From Scleromitrula shiraiana (lineage: Eukaryota; Ascomycota; Leotiomycetes; Helotiales; Sclerotiniaceae): 64,000 bases of DNA. The position numbers and the translations under genes are program-made. Below, in pieces: positions 36,920 through 49,057 of the stretch. The DNA lies in contig JABELC010000002.1 of assembly GCA_028455995.1 (NCBI GenBank), positions 744,001 to 808,000 of the forward strand, read 5' to 3'. The first letter of the stretch is position 1, and each line of letters starts with the position of its first letter. Under the pieces are notes generated by a model. The model was not told the DNA's origin. It did not search any database and saw only the letters and a list, made by a program, of their open reading frames with translations.

Positions 36920-37471
36920 GGGGATGGGAAATCATAGATACGAGCCAGAGAGAGATGAGCTTAGAATACATAGATGTGTAATTAGTAGAAGCCATGATCA
37001 TAATATCTTTGAAAATCAGAAAGACTAATATATATCCTGGCTGCATAAATATGGATTTAAATCGAGTGCTCACGTCATTTGGTTACCTGTCTTGCATAAC
37101 TCTTGAGTAGATCCAAAAAAAGGTTTGGTCCGCAATGTCATGCACTTGGCATATTCATGACATGAAGCAGGTCTTCATCATTGTAAGATCTTTAGCATTG
37201 TCAAATAAAATACATAAACAACCATAATATCAAAATTCCAACGCCCCCTTCTTCTTGAATCATGATGTAATATTAATCCGGCCCCCAAGATACCCTCTTG
37301 TATAAAGGGAAAAAATATGACATCCCCAAACTCCATCTCGTGCCTGTCTCCTTTGCAAAACAGACTTTATTGGTATATATATGCCTTCATCTCGTAGCTT
37401 AATCCCTCAAATATACAAACATGGATGGCATTTCCATCAATTTATCATACGGCGCTCCTTCGGTAATCACG
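36920..37471. other. Convergent 3' intergenic region
   Basis: 552 bp between the 3' ends of the phytase and ROT1 genes. It is AT-rich and no gene is seen. Confidence 0.5.
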
Positions 37472-38463
37472 TTATAATAGGTAGGCTGCTCCGCCGAAGA
37501 CTGTCATTCCTATTCCTGTCCACCAGAGGAGATCTAGATCGATACGGTGGATGAGTGATGGCTTTTCAATGCCGCGTTTGATGTGCTTGGCGTCTTTATT
37601 AAGAGGTAATATGTATTCTTCTGAGGATTGAGGTTGTTGTGGTTCTTCTGTAGAGCGACCAAACCATCGTTTGGCTTTGGAGGTTGCAGTTGCCGAATGA
37701 GTCGGATTGAGAGTCTGCGTAGGAAGCATCAAAGGGGGGCTATAGGCTAGAAACATGGGGTTCATAGGTGTCCCGTCAAATTCGTATAGATCAAGTCGAG
37801 TCAATTTTGTATAGCCATCTGTATAGACTTGGTATTTCTAGAATACAACAATTAGCGACTAGCATTGGAGGTTTAGGGACACCGCAGAAACATATTGCAT
37901 ACCTTCAAAGTCTCGCTCTGATTATATCGAGTATATGTCGCTGTGTCGGCCGTACATGGAGCAGATTCCAATTGGCGGCCATCCACGCTGAAGGGGGATA
38001 AACTCAAGGATCCATCGGAATTCTCGACATATGTACCGTGTTGCCATTGCATTATTGACGAAACACAACTAGGCTTCGCAGCTGTGCTATTGTTAGTTGA
38101 TAGCCCCATCACAGTATCCAATTAGAACATAACATACGGTTCGCAACCGCTCTATAATACGCTTCTTCGTAGAATCCATCTGATGTGAAAGAATATGAGA
38201 TTCCCGTATGTGTAGGTTCCAACAATGAATCGTTAACTGGATTATAAAAGCCCTGTTCATAATCATTAGTTCATGTTCTTTTATGTAACTTCATCATTCG
38301 TGGTTTCTCCTCTCCTGTTCCAGAAATAGAAACATACAGGACCAGTCAACACAGCAGCCGATTTCGTAGACCACGTCCCAACGAGTTCAGAAGTTGCCGC
38401 AGAGGTAGTCGATAACAAGTATGCGCTCGCGATGAGTATCGAAGGCAGAGATAGAGGTGCCAT
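37472..38463 (-). CDS. ROT1: ER protein Rot1 (protein folding and cell-wall biogenesis)
   Basis: Rot1 is an essential ER membrane protein in yeast that acts as a chaperone for several proteins, including those of beta-1,6-glucan and N-glycan assembly. Exons are 38463-38338, 38252-38138, 38081-37903 and 37837-37472, giving 261 aa. Residues 1-22 form a signal peptide (MAPLSLPSILIASAYLLSTTSA). Family landmarks follow: LVGTWSTKSAAVLTGPGFYNPVNDSL-type start (split over the first intron), GISYSFTSDGFYEEAYY, SIMQWQHGTYVENSDGSL and FSVDGRQLESAPC. A C-terminal transmembrane segment (LLWWTGIGMTVFGGAAYLL) ends the protein. All four exons join in phase. The gene is divergent from the folate enzyme across 337 bp. 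Confidence 0.9.
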
Positions 38464-38800
38464 TATGTCGAGTTGAGATTGATGTTGAAAATGTGCATTT
38501 TCTTGAAGTATAAGATTAGGTTAATACACCCGGGGGATTATTGTATTCGTAACATCGGATCCAGTAATGCATCAGCCACAATTTTAAAAGCCACTGATTA
38601 CCCGAACCTTACTTGTAAGTCTAGAAAGATTGAGATTAACCTTCGAAGGAATTCTACCCTTAAATCCTTTAACTACTAGAGAATTTGCGAGGACATTACC
38701 ATAAGCAAGAGTAAGTTCTCATTGTTAAATTTTGGGTCTGCAACTAAATATCATGTGAGAAGCAGGTTGTACGGACTCTTTTCACTTCTAGAGCAAGAGC
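38464..38800. promoter_or_regulatory. Shared divergent promoter region ROT1 / FCL
   Basis: 337 bp separate two start codons facing apart, so both promoters are in this short interval. No gene is seen inside. The open frame at 38473-38679 has no support. Confidence 0.5.
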
Positions 38801-39594
38801 ATGGTTTCAACTGCTGCGCTAAAGTCTAGCAAAAAGGAGCTACGCTCTTTGATGAAGAAGACTTTATCCACAATCACAAATGAATCTGTTCAGTCTCAGA
38901 GTAAGCTTAGTCAAATATGAGCTTTCTTTTCAGTTCATTAATAATCTAAGGTGCGGTCGTTCTACAAAAGCTTCTGAATTTTAAACCTTATCAACAGGCC
39001 AAACGGATTGGAATATATCTTGCTATGCCTACTGGGGAATTGCAAACAGATGCGATAGTTCGTCATGCCTTAGGTTCAGGCAAGCAAGTCTTCGTGCCTT
39101 ACCTTCACAAGTCACCTTCTCAGACACCTGATACCCCCCGATCAGTAATGGAGATGGTAGACCTTCGAAGCCTTGCAGATTTTGAAGCTCTGAAAAGAGA
39201 TAGCTGGGGAATACCAACAATTTCGGGAGAGACGGTAGATGAACGAGAAAGCGTTTTAGAAACAGTATCAAAGGGAAATGGACTGGACATGATTCTGATG
39301 CCAGGAGTGGCCTTTGACATCGATCCCAAATCCAGCTTTATAAGACGTCTTGGCCATGGAAAAGGCTTTTATGACTATTTCTTGTACCAATACAGGCAGC
39401 GACAAGGGGCACAAATGATAGATCCATCTCTAGGTCCAGGAACAGATGTATTGCTCTACGGCTTGGCCCTCGAGGAGCAGTTCTTGCAATCTGGAAGTGA
39501 AGTTTCCGTACCAGTAGGGGAACATGACAGTCTCCTTCACGGACTGCTAGTAGGAGATGGCAAGATCATAGAAGGTCTTTCGTCCAGAAAATAG
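38801..39594 (+). CDS. 5-formyltetrahydrofolate cyclo-ligase (5,10-methenyl-THF synthetase)
   Basis: This enzyme uses ATP to convert 5-formyltetrahydrofolate (folinate) to 5,10-methenyltetrahydrofolate, the only route that returns this storage folate to one-carbon metabolism. Exons are 38801-38900 and 38951-39594, giving 247 aa. The N-terminus has the family's basic helix (KSSKKELRSLMKKTL). Later landmarks are IGIYLAMPTGELQTD, KQVFVPYLHK, LDMILMPGVAFD and the ATP-binding glycine/lysine-rich segment RRLGHGKGFYDYFL. Length is at the upper end of the family. The S. cerevisiae ortholog is FAU1. It is followed by convergent SmE 142 bp away. Confidence 0.92.
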
Positions 39595-39736
39595 ATCCAC
39601 CTCAATACAAACAATTCGAAATGAACCCTATATGACCAACTAACTCCTTGAATTCTCATGACACCAAATTTGTCTCGTGGTGCTTTTCAACTTCGTAATG
39701 ACCCAATGTGAAGCATTAACGCCTTTCCTAACCATC

Positions 39737-40135
39737 TTATCCACTTGCGCTTTGAATCAACGATACATTATCACCCTTCAATAAGATTTGCCCTATATGA
39801 AATTAGCAAGAAGGTTCGAAAGAGCCGTATGCTTCAATTTACTGACCCAATTCTCTGCGAGTCTCCCCTTCTGTCTTTGTAGCTTGCTTAACCTCCACCG
39901 CGTCGTCGAGAACTAAGTTCATGAATTCATCGAAACCCTGAGAGAGCATTAATTAGTATCAGACTCATTAAGTTATGCATTAGATGTGAATGCGCACTCT
40001 AATCTTTCCTTCAATTCTAAATCCTAACTGCTCATATAACCAAATTGAAACTGGAGTGTGCTGTTGAAGAAGCTTGAAAATGAAATTAATGGGAGGAAGA
40101 AGGACCTTTCGGCCACCACCACCGCCTCTATTCAT
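39737..40135 (-). CDS. SME1: Small nuclear ribonucleoprotein Sm E
   Basis: SmE is one of seven Sm proteins that ring the U1, U2, U4 and U5 snRNAs in the spliceosome. The gene has three small exons, 40135-39998, 39937-39847 and 39792-39737, giving 94 aa, the standard size. I assembled it by eye: the Sm1 motif part reads KLLQQHTPVSIWLYEQLGFRIEG, then GFDEFMNLVLDDAVEV after intron 1, and the Sm2 motif ILLKGDNVSLI lies in the last exon. The N-terminus is Gly/Arg-rich (MNRGGGGGRK). All junctions are GT-AG and phases match. No single exon exceeds 46 codons, so simple ORF calling would miss the gene. It lies convergent to the folate gene and divergent from MTR10. Confidence 0.95.
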
Positions 40136-40849
40136 ATCGAAAATTTGATATTATATTATTGATTGGAATAACCCGATACTGTCGGATCTAGTGAGGAGCG
40201 ACAATAAGATAGGTAAAGTCGTGAATGTGAAGTGTAACTGTAACTGTATTTAATTCCTTAGATTTGGAAATTCAAAAATTCTTAAGATGCGATTGAGAGG
40301 TTAAACCAAACCTTGTGGCTTTGTCCCATAGAGCGATAGCTGGAGAAGAGAACTAGAGTCCACGGGGTAGATAGAGTCCAAGGGTATTAATCTGAGTAGA
40401 GAGTAATAATAATAATAATAATAAAATAATAATAATTCTAACCTGGCAAGGCTGCCACCCATATTACACTAATAAAACTTTATTCTGCCTCAAACCCAAT
40501 TTTATAGGTTATCACTAACATAAGCAAGCCTGGTCATAATATAACATAATATAACATAACATAACACAACAATCCTATCATAGAACTAATAATCTGAAAT
40601 CTGAAATCTGAATTTCTATTCATACCTAACAAACTTGAAAGAACCTTTTGAATCTTCTCTCTGGAAATTTCCACAACATACACCCAACAATCTTCTAACC
40701 TCTCCTTCAGTATTTTTCCATTTTGTTTTCATACATCAATTATTTCTTACATTTAAAGGATCTCTCTTATAATTATTTTATCAACCGTACATGACTACAT
40801 AACTCGGTTGACTTTGTTATTGTCTCCTAGAAGCTGCCCCTCCATCAAA
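40136..40849. promoter_or_regulatory. Shared divergent promoter region SmE / MTR10
   Basis: 714 bp between divergent start codons. It contains an (AAT)n repeat at 40403-40436 and AATATAACATAAC pentamer copies near 40538-40566. A CT-rich stretch precedes the MTR10 start. No gene is seen inside. Confidence 0.55.
40403..40436. repeat. (AAT)n microsatellite
   Basis: A trinucleotide AAT run with one extra A, between the SmE and MTR10 starts. Confidence 0.85.
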
Positions 40850-43800
40850 ATGGTTGCTGTATCTGCAAATGGGAATGGCCCGCAAAATGCCTTCTTACCT
40901 GTTCTTACGGCTTTAACAACCATGCGCGATGGTCAGCGGGAGCAGAAGAAGGCAGCACATAACTTTTTAGAAACTTTTCAGAAGTCGGTAGGTGCTATTA
41001 TCCAACACTTTGCGCCATTTCGTTCACTATCAACAAATGCTCACATAACTTGTAGGTGGAAGCATGGCAGATCACGATTGGTATTTTACAGTCAGATGCA
41101 GAGGCTGATGCAAAGCTCTTTGCGGCTACAACTTTGAGGGGAAAGGTGCGTGATCTTGAACCCTATCTTGCCGGCTCCAGAGACTGATCTCATAGATTAC
41201 CTACGATGTCCAACAAATACCGGGCGACTCTTTGCCAGCCCTACGAAATCAACTACTAGAGCTCTTGAAGGTTTTTGCGACAGGGCCTCGACCGATTCGT
41301 ATCCAACTATGTGTTTGCTTGGCCATTCTAGCTATACAAATGACGACATGGAAGAATGTAATACCAATGGTTGTGGAAACTTTAGGGAATAACGCAAACA
41401 GCCATGCCTGTATCCTGGACTTCTTGAGAGTTCTTCCCGAGGAAGTTACCGAAGGACGCAAGATCACTTTGACAGTATGTGGGCCGAAAGACACCATTCC
41501 CGGAGCATGTGAATCGACGTGGAGTCGGCGAACTATTAGGAGTATTAAAGTCTAATGCGTCATATTAGGAAGAAGAGCTTCGTGATAGAACTCAGGAACT
41601 ATTGGGAGATAATGCCACCCAAGTTGTACAACTATTGATTAGTTATGCACAATCCTCAGGTATGTTGTAGTGCGTATACTTAAAGGTGCTAGACTAACAT
41701 TGTTTACCGTACAGAGTCGGCAGCAACAAATCCACAACTTCTCGAAGTAATAACATCTTGGTTGCGCGAAGTGCCTGTTAAAGATATCGTGAATTCCCCT
41801 CTTATGGCCGTAATTCTCAATGCACTTAACCATGACGGATCGTTTGAAGCAGCGACGGATTGTTTGTGTGCGATTTTCAAGGAGACCCGTGAGGTGGACG
41901 AGTATATGCCAACCATCGAAATACTTTTACCTCGTGTCATTGCTCTTCAGCCTAGAATTGCGCAAACATCCCAACAGGAAGATTCGGAAGCATTCAAAGG
42001 TATAACACGCATTTTTGCTGAAGCAGGTGAAGCGTGGGTCGTCCTAATCGCAAGAGAACCAAAGGTATTTCGACCTTTGGTTGAGGCAATCCTTGAATGT
42101 GCTCTTCGCGATTTCGATAAAGATGCAATTTCCTTAACCTTCGGTTTTTGGTATGAGCTCAAGCTTTATCTTATCTTAGAGATATACATTGAAGCTCGGA
42201 TGCAATATGTGGACGTCTATTCCAAGCTGGTGGATATCATGGTCAAGCAACTGGAATTCCCCTCAGAAGATGGTGCAAACGAGGCGGATCTATTCGATGG
42301 CGACAGAGAAGCCGAAGAGAAGTTTAGAGAATTCCGTCATCACATGGGAGATGTTCTTAAGGATTGCTGTGAAATTATGGGTGTCACACCTTGTCTTACC
42401 AAGATCTTTGATGCTATAAAGTCTTGGATGGGATCCTACGCAAGTCTAGCTTCAGAGCATTCCGTTCCACACTGGCAACAACTCGAGGCTCCTCTTTTTG
42501 GCATGCGCGCATTGGGAAGAATGGTCGACAAAGATGAAGACATTATCCTTCCGCAAATTATGCCACTGCTCGTTCAAATTCCACCCCATGAGAAACTTCG
42601 CTTTGCCACCATCATGGTCCTAGGTCGTTACACCGAATGGACCTCGAATCACCCTGAACTATTAGAACCTCAATTCAAATACATTGTTTCATCTTTCGCA
42701 ACCGACTCGAAGGAGATAGTCCGAGCGGCAGCTATGTCAATGAAGTTCTTCTGCAGCGACTGCAAGCATTTACTTAGTGATCAGGTGGTACAATTGCAAC
42801 AATTCTACGACCAAACTCTTGACAAATTACCCGGAGTCAGTCAGGAAGAATTGACAGAAGGTGTTGCATCTGTCGTTGCTGTCCAACCACCATCACAAAC
42901 TTATCAACTCATGAAACTATATTGCGATCCATTGATGGCCAGATTAATGACCATGGCAAATCAAGCTAACGACGATGATTCAAAGCTCAAGGTTGCCGGT
43001 ATGTTTTTTCAATCCTTTAAAATGAATATACTAACAACAACAATTTAGATCACATGCAATTGATTACTCTATTCATCCAAATTGTCGTGCCGTGGATCGA
43101 GCCTAATCAGGAACACCCAGCTGTGAAATATTGCCAAGAAATTTTCCCAATTTTGTCGAAAGTTTTAGAGACATTTGTGAGCTTTACTCCTATTTGTGAG
43201 AGAGTTTGCCGTAATTGGCGATATATGATTATATCATATCGAACAGCGATGGCGCCTCTCCTTCCTCTAATGGCTAACAAGCTTGCAGAGGGCTTCGCGG
43301 CCTCAAGGCAAGGCTGTTTCCTCTGGGTCACTAGCGCCATCTTGCGGGAATTCTCTGAAGATAGGGAGCATGTCGATGAGCAGACCACAGAGGCTATATA
43401 TGCATTTTTCGAAGCTCAATCAACAGCAATGCTGAAGGCGATGAACGATCTTCCTCCTCAAGACTTACCCGATGTCATCGAAGACTTTTATCGTCTCTTG
43501 ATAGATGCCCTACTGTACTATCCCCATAAGATGATTCGATCATCTCTCTTCGCACCTATATTCCAGGCTGCCGTTGCCGCTTTAGATCTCGAGCAACGCG
43601 ATCCTCTCTCTGCAGTCCTACACTACCTTCGAGATGTCATTGGATACGGTGGAGATAACCCTCCAAGTTCAGGCAGAAGCGTGAACCCGCCCGAGCTCCA
43701 ACACGCTATTCAACAGGTTGTCATCGCCAACGGCGAGAGTCTGGTGAAGGGAGTAATGAAAGGTATGATGATCAGCTTCCCTGGGGACTGCTTTGTAGAT

Positions 43801-44079
43801 GGAAGTGGTGTTCTTTTGGGTCTTTTCGAGATTCTACCACAACAAACAACTGCTTGGGTTGATCAAATTCTACACATGCTCCCGGCGGGCACTGTAGGAG
43901 AAGCCGAGATCGACCGGCTCATGAATAATATTCAAGAAAAGCTTAGCGTGGGTCGCGATGGTGTTCGGAAGGTCCGAAGTCTACTACAAGACTTCACAAA
44001 TAACTATCGAAGACGTTATGTTGCTCCTAGAGATGGATTAGGTCGACTCGAGGCTACTAGATTTCATTTCAATGGTTAA
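40850..44079 (+). CDS. MTR10: Karyopherin MTR10 / transportin-3 family nuclear import receptor
   Basis: This importin-beta-type receptor carries SR-rich RNA-binding proteins (Npl3 in yeast, splicing SR proteins in animals) into the nucleus and takes part in tRNA and mRNA transport. Exons are 40850-40987, 41056-41145, 41196-41474, 41569-41659, 41715-42998 and 43049-44079, giving 970 aa; yeast Mtr10 is about the same. The protein is a run of helical HEAT-type repeats. Landmarks are the start helix (FLPVLTALTTMRDG), AWQITIGILQSDA, FAATTLRGKITYDVQQIP, DFLRVLPEEVTEGRKI and the C-terminal FTNNYRRRYVAPRD. All six exons join in frame. Confidence in the family is high. Confidence 0.92.
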
Positions 44080-44403
44080 AGGCAGCTTTTCTGTCTTGAT
44101 ATGGTCTGGGAAGTCAGCGAAATTCCAAGTTCATTTTTAGTTGCAATAGCATAGCGTTTTGGTTGGTGGCGGGTAGGATATCTTTCTAATATATCATGTT
44201 TTCCGAGTGGGTGCAATGATGCTGAAAAATGTTGGGAGAGGGAGGGGGAAAGGGAAGGGGAAGGAGGAATCAAATCGATATGGTCACATATGGACCGGAG
44301 TTGGGATTAACGGGTAAGTATGTTCTTCTTTTTGGAACCATTATCGCGTCACATGGATCGGGGAAGGAAATGGGATCACAAAAACATAAAGCAGAATAAT
44401 AAC

Positions 44404-44461
44404 TGGCTTGGCTTGGCTTGGCTTGCGTGCTTGAGATGAGATGAGATGAGATGAGATGAGA
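44404..44461. repeat. (GGCTT)n and (GAGAT)n arrays
   Basis: Four GGCTT pentamers (44404-44424) followed by about six GAGAT pentamers (44432-44461). Confidence 0.85.
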
Positions 44462-44792
44462 ACTACAAGGGAGATTATATGATATACGGAATGTATGAAT
44501 GAATCAATGAATGAATGAATGAACGAACGATGTGAATTAGTGATGATCGGATCGATCCTAGAGTCATGATATGAGAGCAAATCGGACATGGGATTTAGAA
44601 AACTATTATTAGTCTATTTACCTGGCTCGTCAGAGACCCATCGATCGTTTTATATATATGTACGACGGACTCGGATGAGATGCATTATGACCGATGTATC
44701 TATCGAGTTGCAATGGAACGAGGTTGAAGTTGCTTTCGTGTGATGTGTGTGTGATTGTTGGGTGAATGGTTTTTTTTTAATCTCAAGGATAG

Positions 44793-44831
44793 TTGTAGTA
44801 GTAGTAGTTGTTGTTGTTGTTGTAGTAGTAG
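44793..44831. repeat. Mixed (TAG)n/(TTG)n trinucleotide repeat
   Basis: A TAG run, then TTG copies, then TAG again. Confidence 0.82.
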
Positions 44832-45013
44832 AGTAAGAAGAAAGCGGGGGCCTAGTAGTCGATTCAACATCGATGACATCGTACCTCTCCATCTAGGTCT
44901 ATATTCTACGTATTATTCACAATCATGATGCGATTGGTTCTAGCAATGGATAATATGTGGACCCGGCATTTGCATTGCATCATCACCCCATGGATTGTTT
45001 CTTTGATATGTTG

Positions 45014-45015
45014 GT

Positions 45016-45066
<51 letters not shown>
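45014..45066. repeat. (TTTA)13 microsatellite
   Basis: About 13 perfect TTTA copies, the longest tetranucleotide array in the window. Confidence 0.9.
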
Positions 45067-45976
45067 TCTCATCATCATGATACATGCCCATCTATCCATT
45101 CCACCATCCAATCAACCAACGCCTGCCAGCCCTCCCACCATTTGAAAAGAAAACTTGAAGTACTATTAGAGGTTACATATCGAGAAGAGCATTCAAGTTA
45201 TAGGTTATATATGTGATTATATTGACTGACTACTAGTACTAGTAGCTAAGGTCTTGATCTCATCTGGACTCGGAGATATATATGAACCCTCGATTATGTA
45301 ATTACACTACACTACACTAACTTAAGCCTAATATGGAATAATTCTCATCCGGCAACCCTTCTAACAAAAAGAAAAGGAGGATTTCCGAGTCCCTAAGGCC
45401 GATTGTATCGATCGCCAGGAATACACGCACGCATGCCTATCGCAAATCAAGCGTATGTGCATTAAAAGACGGCGAGTCCATGCATGCGAGAAGTAGAATA
45501 GAATAGAAAGAAAGAAAGAAAGAAAGGTGATAATCCATGATATCTCATATACATATAACATCCAACATCAGATTTCGAAGATGAAGATGAAGATGAAAAA
45601 AGCGAAAAGTAACACCGAGAACTCCCCCGCTAATCGGAGAAAGAAAGAAAGAAAGATCAAATTTGAACCCCCCTTGCCCCAAATTGCACAATCGTAAGAA
45701 GGAAGGCTTTGCCACTGTTGAGTTGCTATACTATAACCTCTGGAAACGCCAACCAAACCCGGGGAATGTCCGCAGAAATGCTAATAGACAGACGATGAAA
45801 ATCAGAAGCGGACGGAAGAGGTAAGTCAATTTAGTAAAAATTATGGTTGGTCTTTATTGGTTGGAAGAGCTTGGTTGGAGGAGGCGAGAAGAATAGCGAA
45901 GTTCGAAGCAACGCGAGTTTGCGGGGTCAAATATAGGGTTTAATTGTTTGTCGGTGACATGAGCGGCTATTTATTG

Positions 45977-48307
45977 TTAGCAAGTTCGTTTAAAGTCTGG
46001 ATTGTTAAGAAACAGTTGCTTACCACTAAGTTGGATTTCGTTGAAGAAATCATGTGCGAGTTTATCACCTTCCGTTTTGCAATCAACGAAGAGCATGTCA
46101 TCAAATCTTTTGTATGTCTTGGGTGGGACGCTTCTTGTACTCAGTAACATTTGTAGCAAATCCGTGACCTTGTCTCCCTGAGAAGAATACCAGACTGGAT
46201 TCTTGTCCAATGGCCAGCGAGATTTGAAGGAGTCCTGCTCCCATGATTTGAATAGCCAGGTTGATTTTTCAATACAATTAAGTATGATGATTCCGATCAG
46301 AAATACTTCAAAGGAAGTTGCTTTGTTGTGTTGGAGTAGACGTCTTTCGAGCTCATTCAATATAGTTTTGCACATCATTGCAGCCTTCTTTTCAGCCGCA
46401 GCATTCAGCTGAGAGATAATGATACCATATGAACGCTCATTAGAAGGAATCATCTGGATCTGCCCAGCCTCATCACCAGAAGAAGTCTTCTCCTGGATGT
46501 GCCAACTGATTTCATGGTCAACGAAGATATGAACCATTGCCCAAAATTCCAAAGCACGACCAAGAAGCACATCTTGTTTCTCGATAGATAAATTGAGAGC
46601 TGTATTGAGGGTTGTGCGCATAAATCTCGAAGGTTCGTTAGCCACGAAAATGGACATCATACGCTTAGCGTAAGCCTCCAACTTTGAAGAAACATCATCA
46701 TTGTCCGCATCAAGTATGCGAAGTCTTGCACCATAACTACCGTCGATATCCGGGTCAATCTGACCTTCCATGGTGATGGCTTCGAGACAATTGAACGTGG
46801 CGCCAATCATTGTATCTGGATAGTGTGATACTTCAATCTTGCTTAACGAACTTCGAAAAGCAATCGAACTCTTTGCACTATTGACCTGATGGTGTGCAAG
46901 TACTGTATGAAGATTTGCGGAGTACATTTGCAACTCTTCTACAAGTCGGGTTCGGACACAAGGAGTCTTCCATAAACGAGCATTATCAACGTTCTTGCAG
47001 GTATAGCAGGGAGTCTCGCCCGAGCAAGGCTTCTTGAGCATTCTGCAACGGATACAAGCACCTCGCTTCCTAACCTCCTGGACCTCCTTTCTTCGAGAAT
47101 CGGAAAATCGACCACGAACTTTGGGCTTGCTGGCCTTCTTGCCGTTACCGTACTCAGTACTAAACTCGGTGGTCATGACGGTGGGATTCATAGCTAATCT
47201 CGCGTAGCTTCCTGAGGCAGAGGGCTCACTAGTTTCGGGCGCATGTTCCATTTGGTTCATCTCTGAGTATAATTGGGTATTCTGGGCCATTCGCGCGACT
47301 TGGGCGGCTTGAGCAGCTGCTTGTGTAGCCTGTGTAGTGTCTTGCGCAGACCAAGTACTTTGTTGATCTACAGGACTAGGGTTGAACATTTCGGCCATCG
47401 AAGCATCAGCAGCAAGTTCGCGACTCAATCTTGCTTCGGATAATCTTTCCTGAGTGTTTGCGTCCTCGCTCAAGAGTTGCGGATCCACCATAGATGGGAT
47501 GAATCGCGCGGCAGCTGCAGCTGTAGCGGCCATAGCTAGATTTGGCGATGCAGCACGTGAATTGGATATGGTGTCGTTGTATATTGGTCCCATATTACCC
47601 TCATTATGTTGAGCATTAGAGCCTTTCTGATTGCCTACTAGAGAAGTATATTAGCACGTAAACACGCTAGAAAAGCATCAAATTTACTCTTTTTGTCGCG
47701 TTGAGAGCGCGATTCATAACTGGTAGGTGGATTATCGAGGGTATATTGTTCTTGGAGCTCGAGGTTTTCGGATCGCAGGGGTTCTGCAGCACTTTCTCCA
47801 GGGCTTCCGTTACTTGGTCTATCGTCTCGTTTTTCGGACAAATTCATATGTCTCGAAACTTCAGCCAACGTTTCCAGAGCTGTCCAATTTCCATTCGCAA
47901 GAGATAGTTCAACATTAGGTACGGGCTGCTTCATCTGCAATCCCTGATTTCGTGTGCGATCCGCGACGTCGGGAAGGTTGTTGAGCTCTAACAAAGCCTT
48001 CTGGCGGTCTCGAAGGGAGATGGCGGGGCACTTCTTAACTAAGTGATTTGTCAAGCTATCGAGTCTTCCTTTTGGAAATTTTTCACCACAGGTTTTACAT
48101 GTGTGCTGATAACGATTGCTCGAGTCGTTTAACTTTGGCCCTCGTTCGAAATGCTGAAGTATCAGCGCTGTTCAAAATACATGCGGTCAGTAATTGTTCT
48201 TATGATGGCTTCGAAGACAAGGACTCGAAGTGTTTATGGAGTAAGTAGGTTGAGCACAATTGGAAATACCAAAAGCCAGGAACTTTACCATTTGGTTTGC
48301 GACCCAT
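45977..48307 (-). CDS. Putative transcription factor: BED/C2HC finger plus Zn2Cys6-like cluster
   Basis: Exons are 48307-48289 (only 19 nt), 48167-47688 and 47637-45977, giving about 719 aa. The tiny first exon encodes MGRKPN and joins in phase to ALILQHFERGPKLND. A BED-like finger follows with C30, C33, H48 and C53. Residues ~55-180 are disordered and charged. A long Ala/Gln/Met-rich part leads to a basic region (RGRFSDSRRKEVQEVRKRG) and six cysteines C361, C364, C371, C377, C380 and C393. The CX2CX6CX5CX2C part fits a fungal Zn2Cys6 cluster, but the last gap (12 residues) is longer than the usual 6-9. The remaining ~320 residues look helical, like regulatory middle-homology regions. The combination suggests a nuclear DNA-binding regulator; targets are unknown. 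I recall similar uncharacterised proteins with the MGRKPN start in other Pezizomycotina but cannot confirm it. Confidence 0.8.
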
Positions 48308-49057
48308 CTTATTCTATAAAGAGAATCTTAAATCAATACTTAAGTATGGATATCTCAATGTCAATGTGGAATATGATTGTCAGCAATAAAGTTTTGAACA
48401 GGCAATTCAGCGACAAGGCGGTGTATGTGTGAGGCGGTGGAATTTAAGAAAGAACTATTGTCGGGGATGGAAGAACGTTATGCCGAGATATATATAACCG
48501 AAGTATATCCATACCACAACTATTCATCTTTTTCCCAACTTGCCTTTTGAATGTTACAGTATCACATTATTGAGATGAATTGTAGCCATTACGTAAATGT
48601 CTTTCTGGTTCTATTGCTTGGCTTTGTTTTTTTAAGTTTCCTTTCTATATAAGCTTTGCCGTACCTGGAATCAAATGCTGTCCAAACTTGGATGATATAG
48701 CTGGGCCTAGAGAGAAAGCCGATGTCCACCACTTTTGTATGTCAAGATGGAAAAGGCGCAAGTAAGCGCGCTTAGCATGGTTGGCCAAAATAATGGCACA
48801 AACCATATATGGATTTAGTGCTCACTTAGCTCTAAGCGGTGAATCGCATTTGGTAGCCAGGGGCTAGCTGCGTATGAACTGATATTGGAGCAGTGTTAGG
48901 GTATATGGCGAGCAAAAAACTAAAGGGTACCGTCAGCCAAATTTTCTGCTTTCAAAATCACAACTTGCAGACTCTGTATCTTTCGTAGCCAAGGTCTTTT
49001 ACCAATTTGTATCAGACCTCACCTGCCTGACCTTGAGAGTTCAGTGCCATTTTCGAG
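48308..49057. other. Divergent intergenic region
   Basis: 750 bp between the transcription-factor start and the broken MFS transporter. TATATATAA at 48489-48497 could be a core promoter element. No gene is supported. Confidence 0.45.

Larger units (their letters stand above)
44080..45976. other. Repeat-rich intergenic region
   Basis: About 1.9 kb between the MTR10 3' end and the 3' end of the minus-strand transcription-factor gene. It contains GGCTT, GAGAT, GAAT, TTG/TAG and TTTA arrays and GAAA runs. No gene is supported; open frames here run through the repeats (for example poly-Thr on the minus strand at 44650-44892). Confidence 0.65.

Noticed and set aside
44650..44892. Open frame with a poly-Thr run, minus strand
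   Set aside because: Produced by the TTG/TAG trinucleotide repeat. No other coding evidence.
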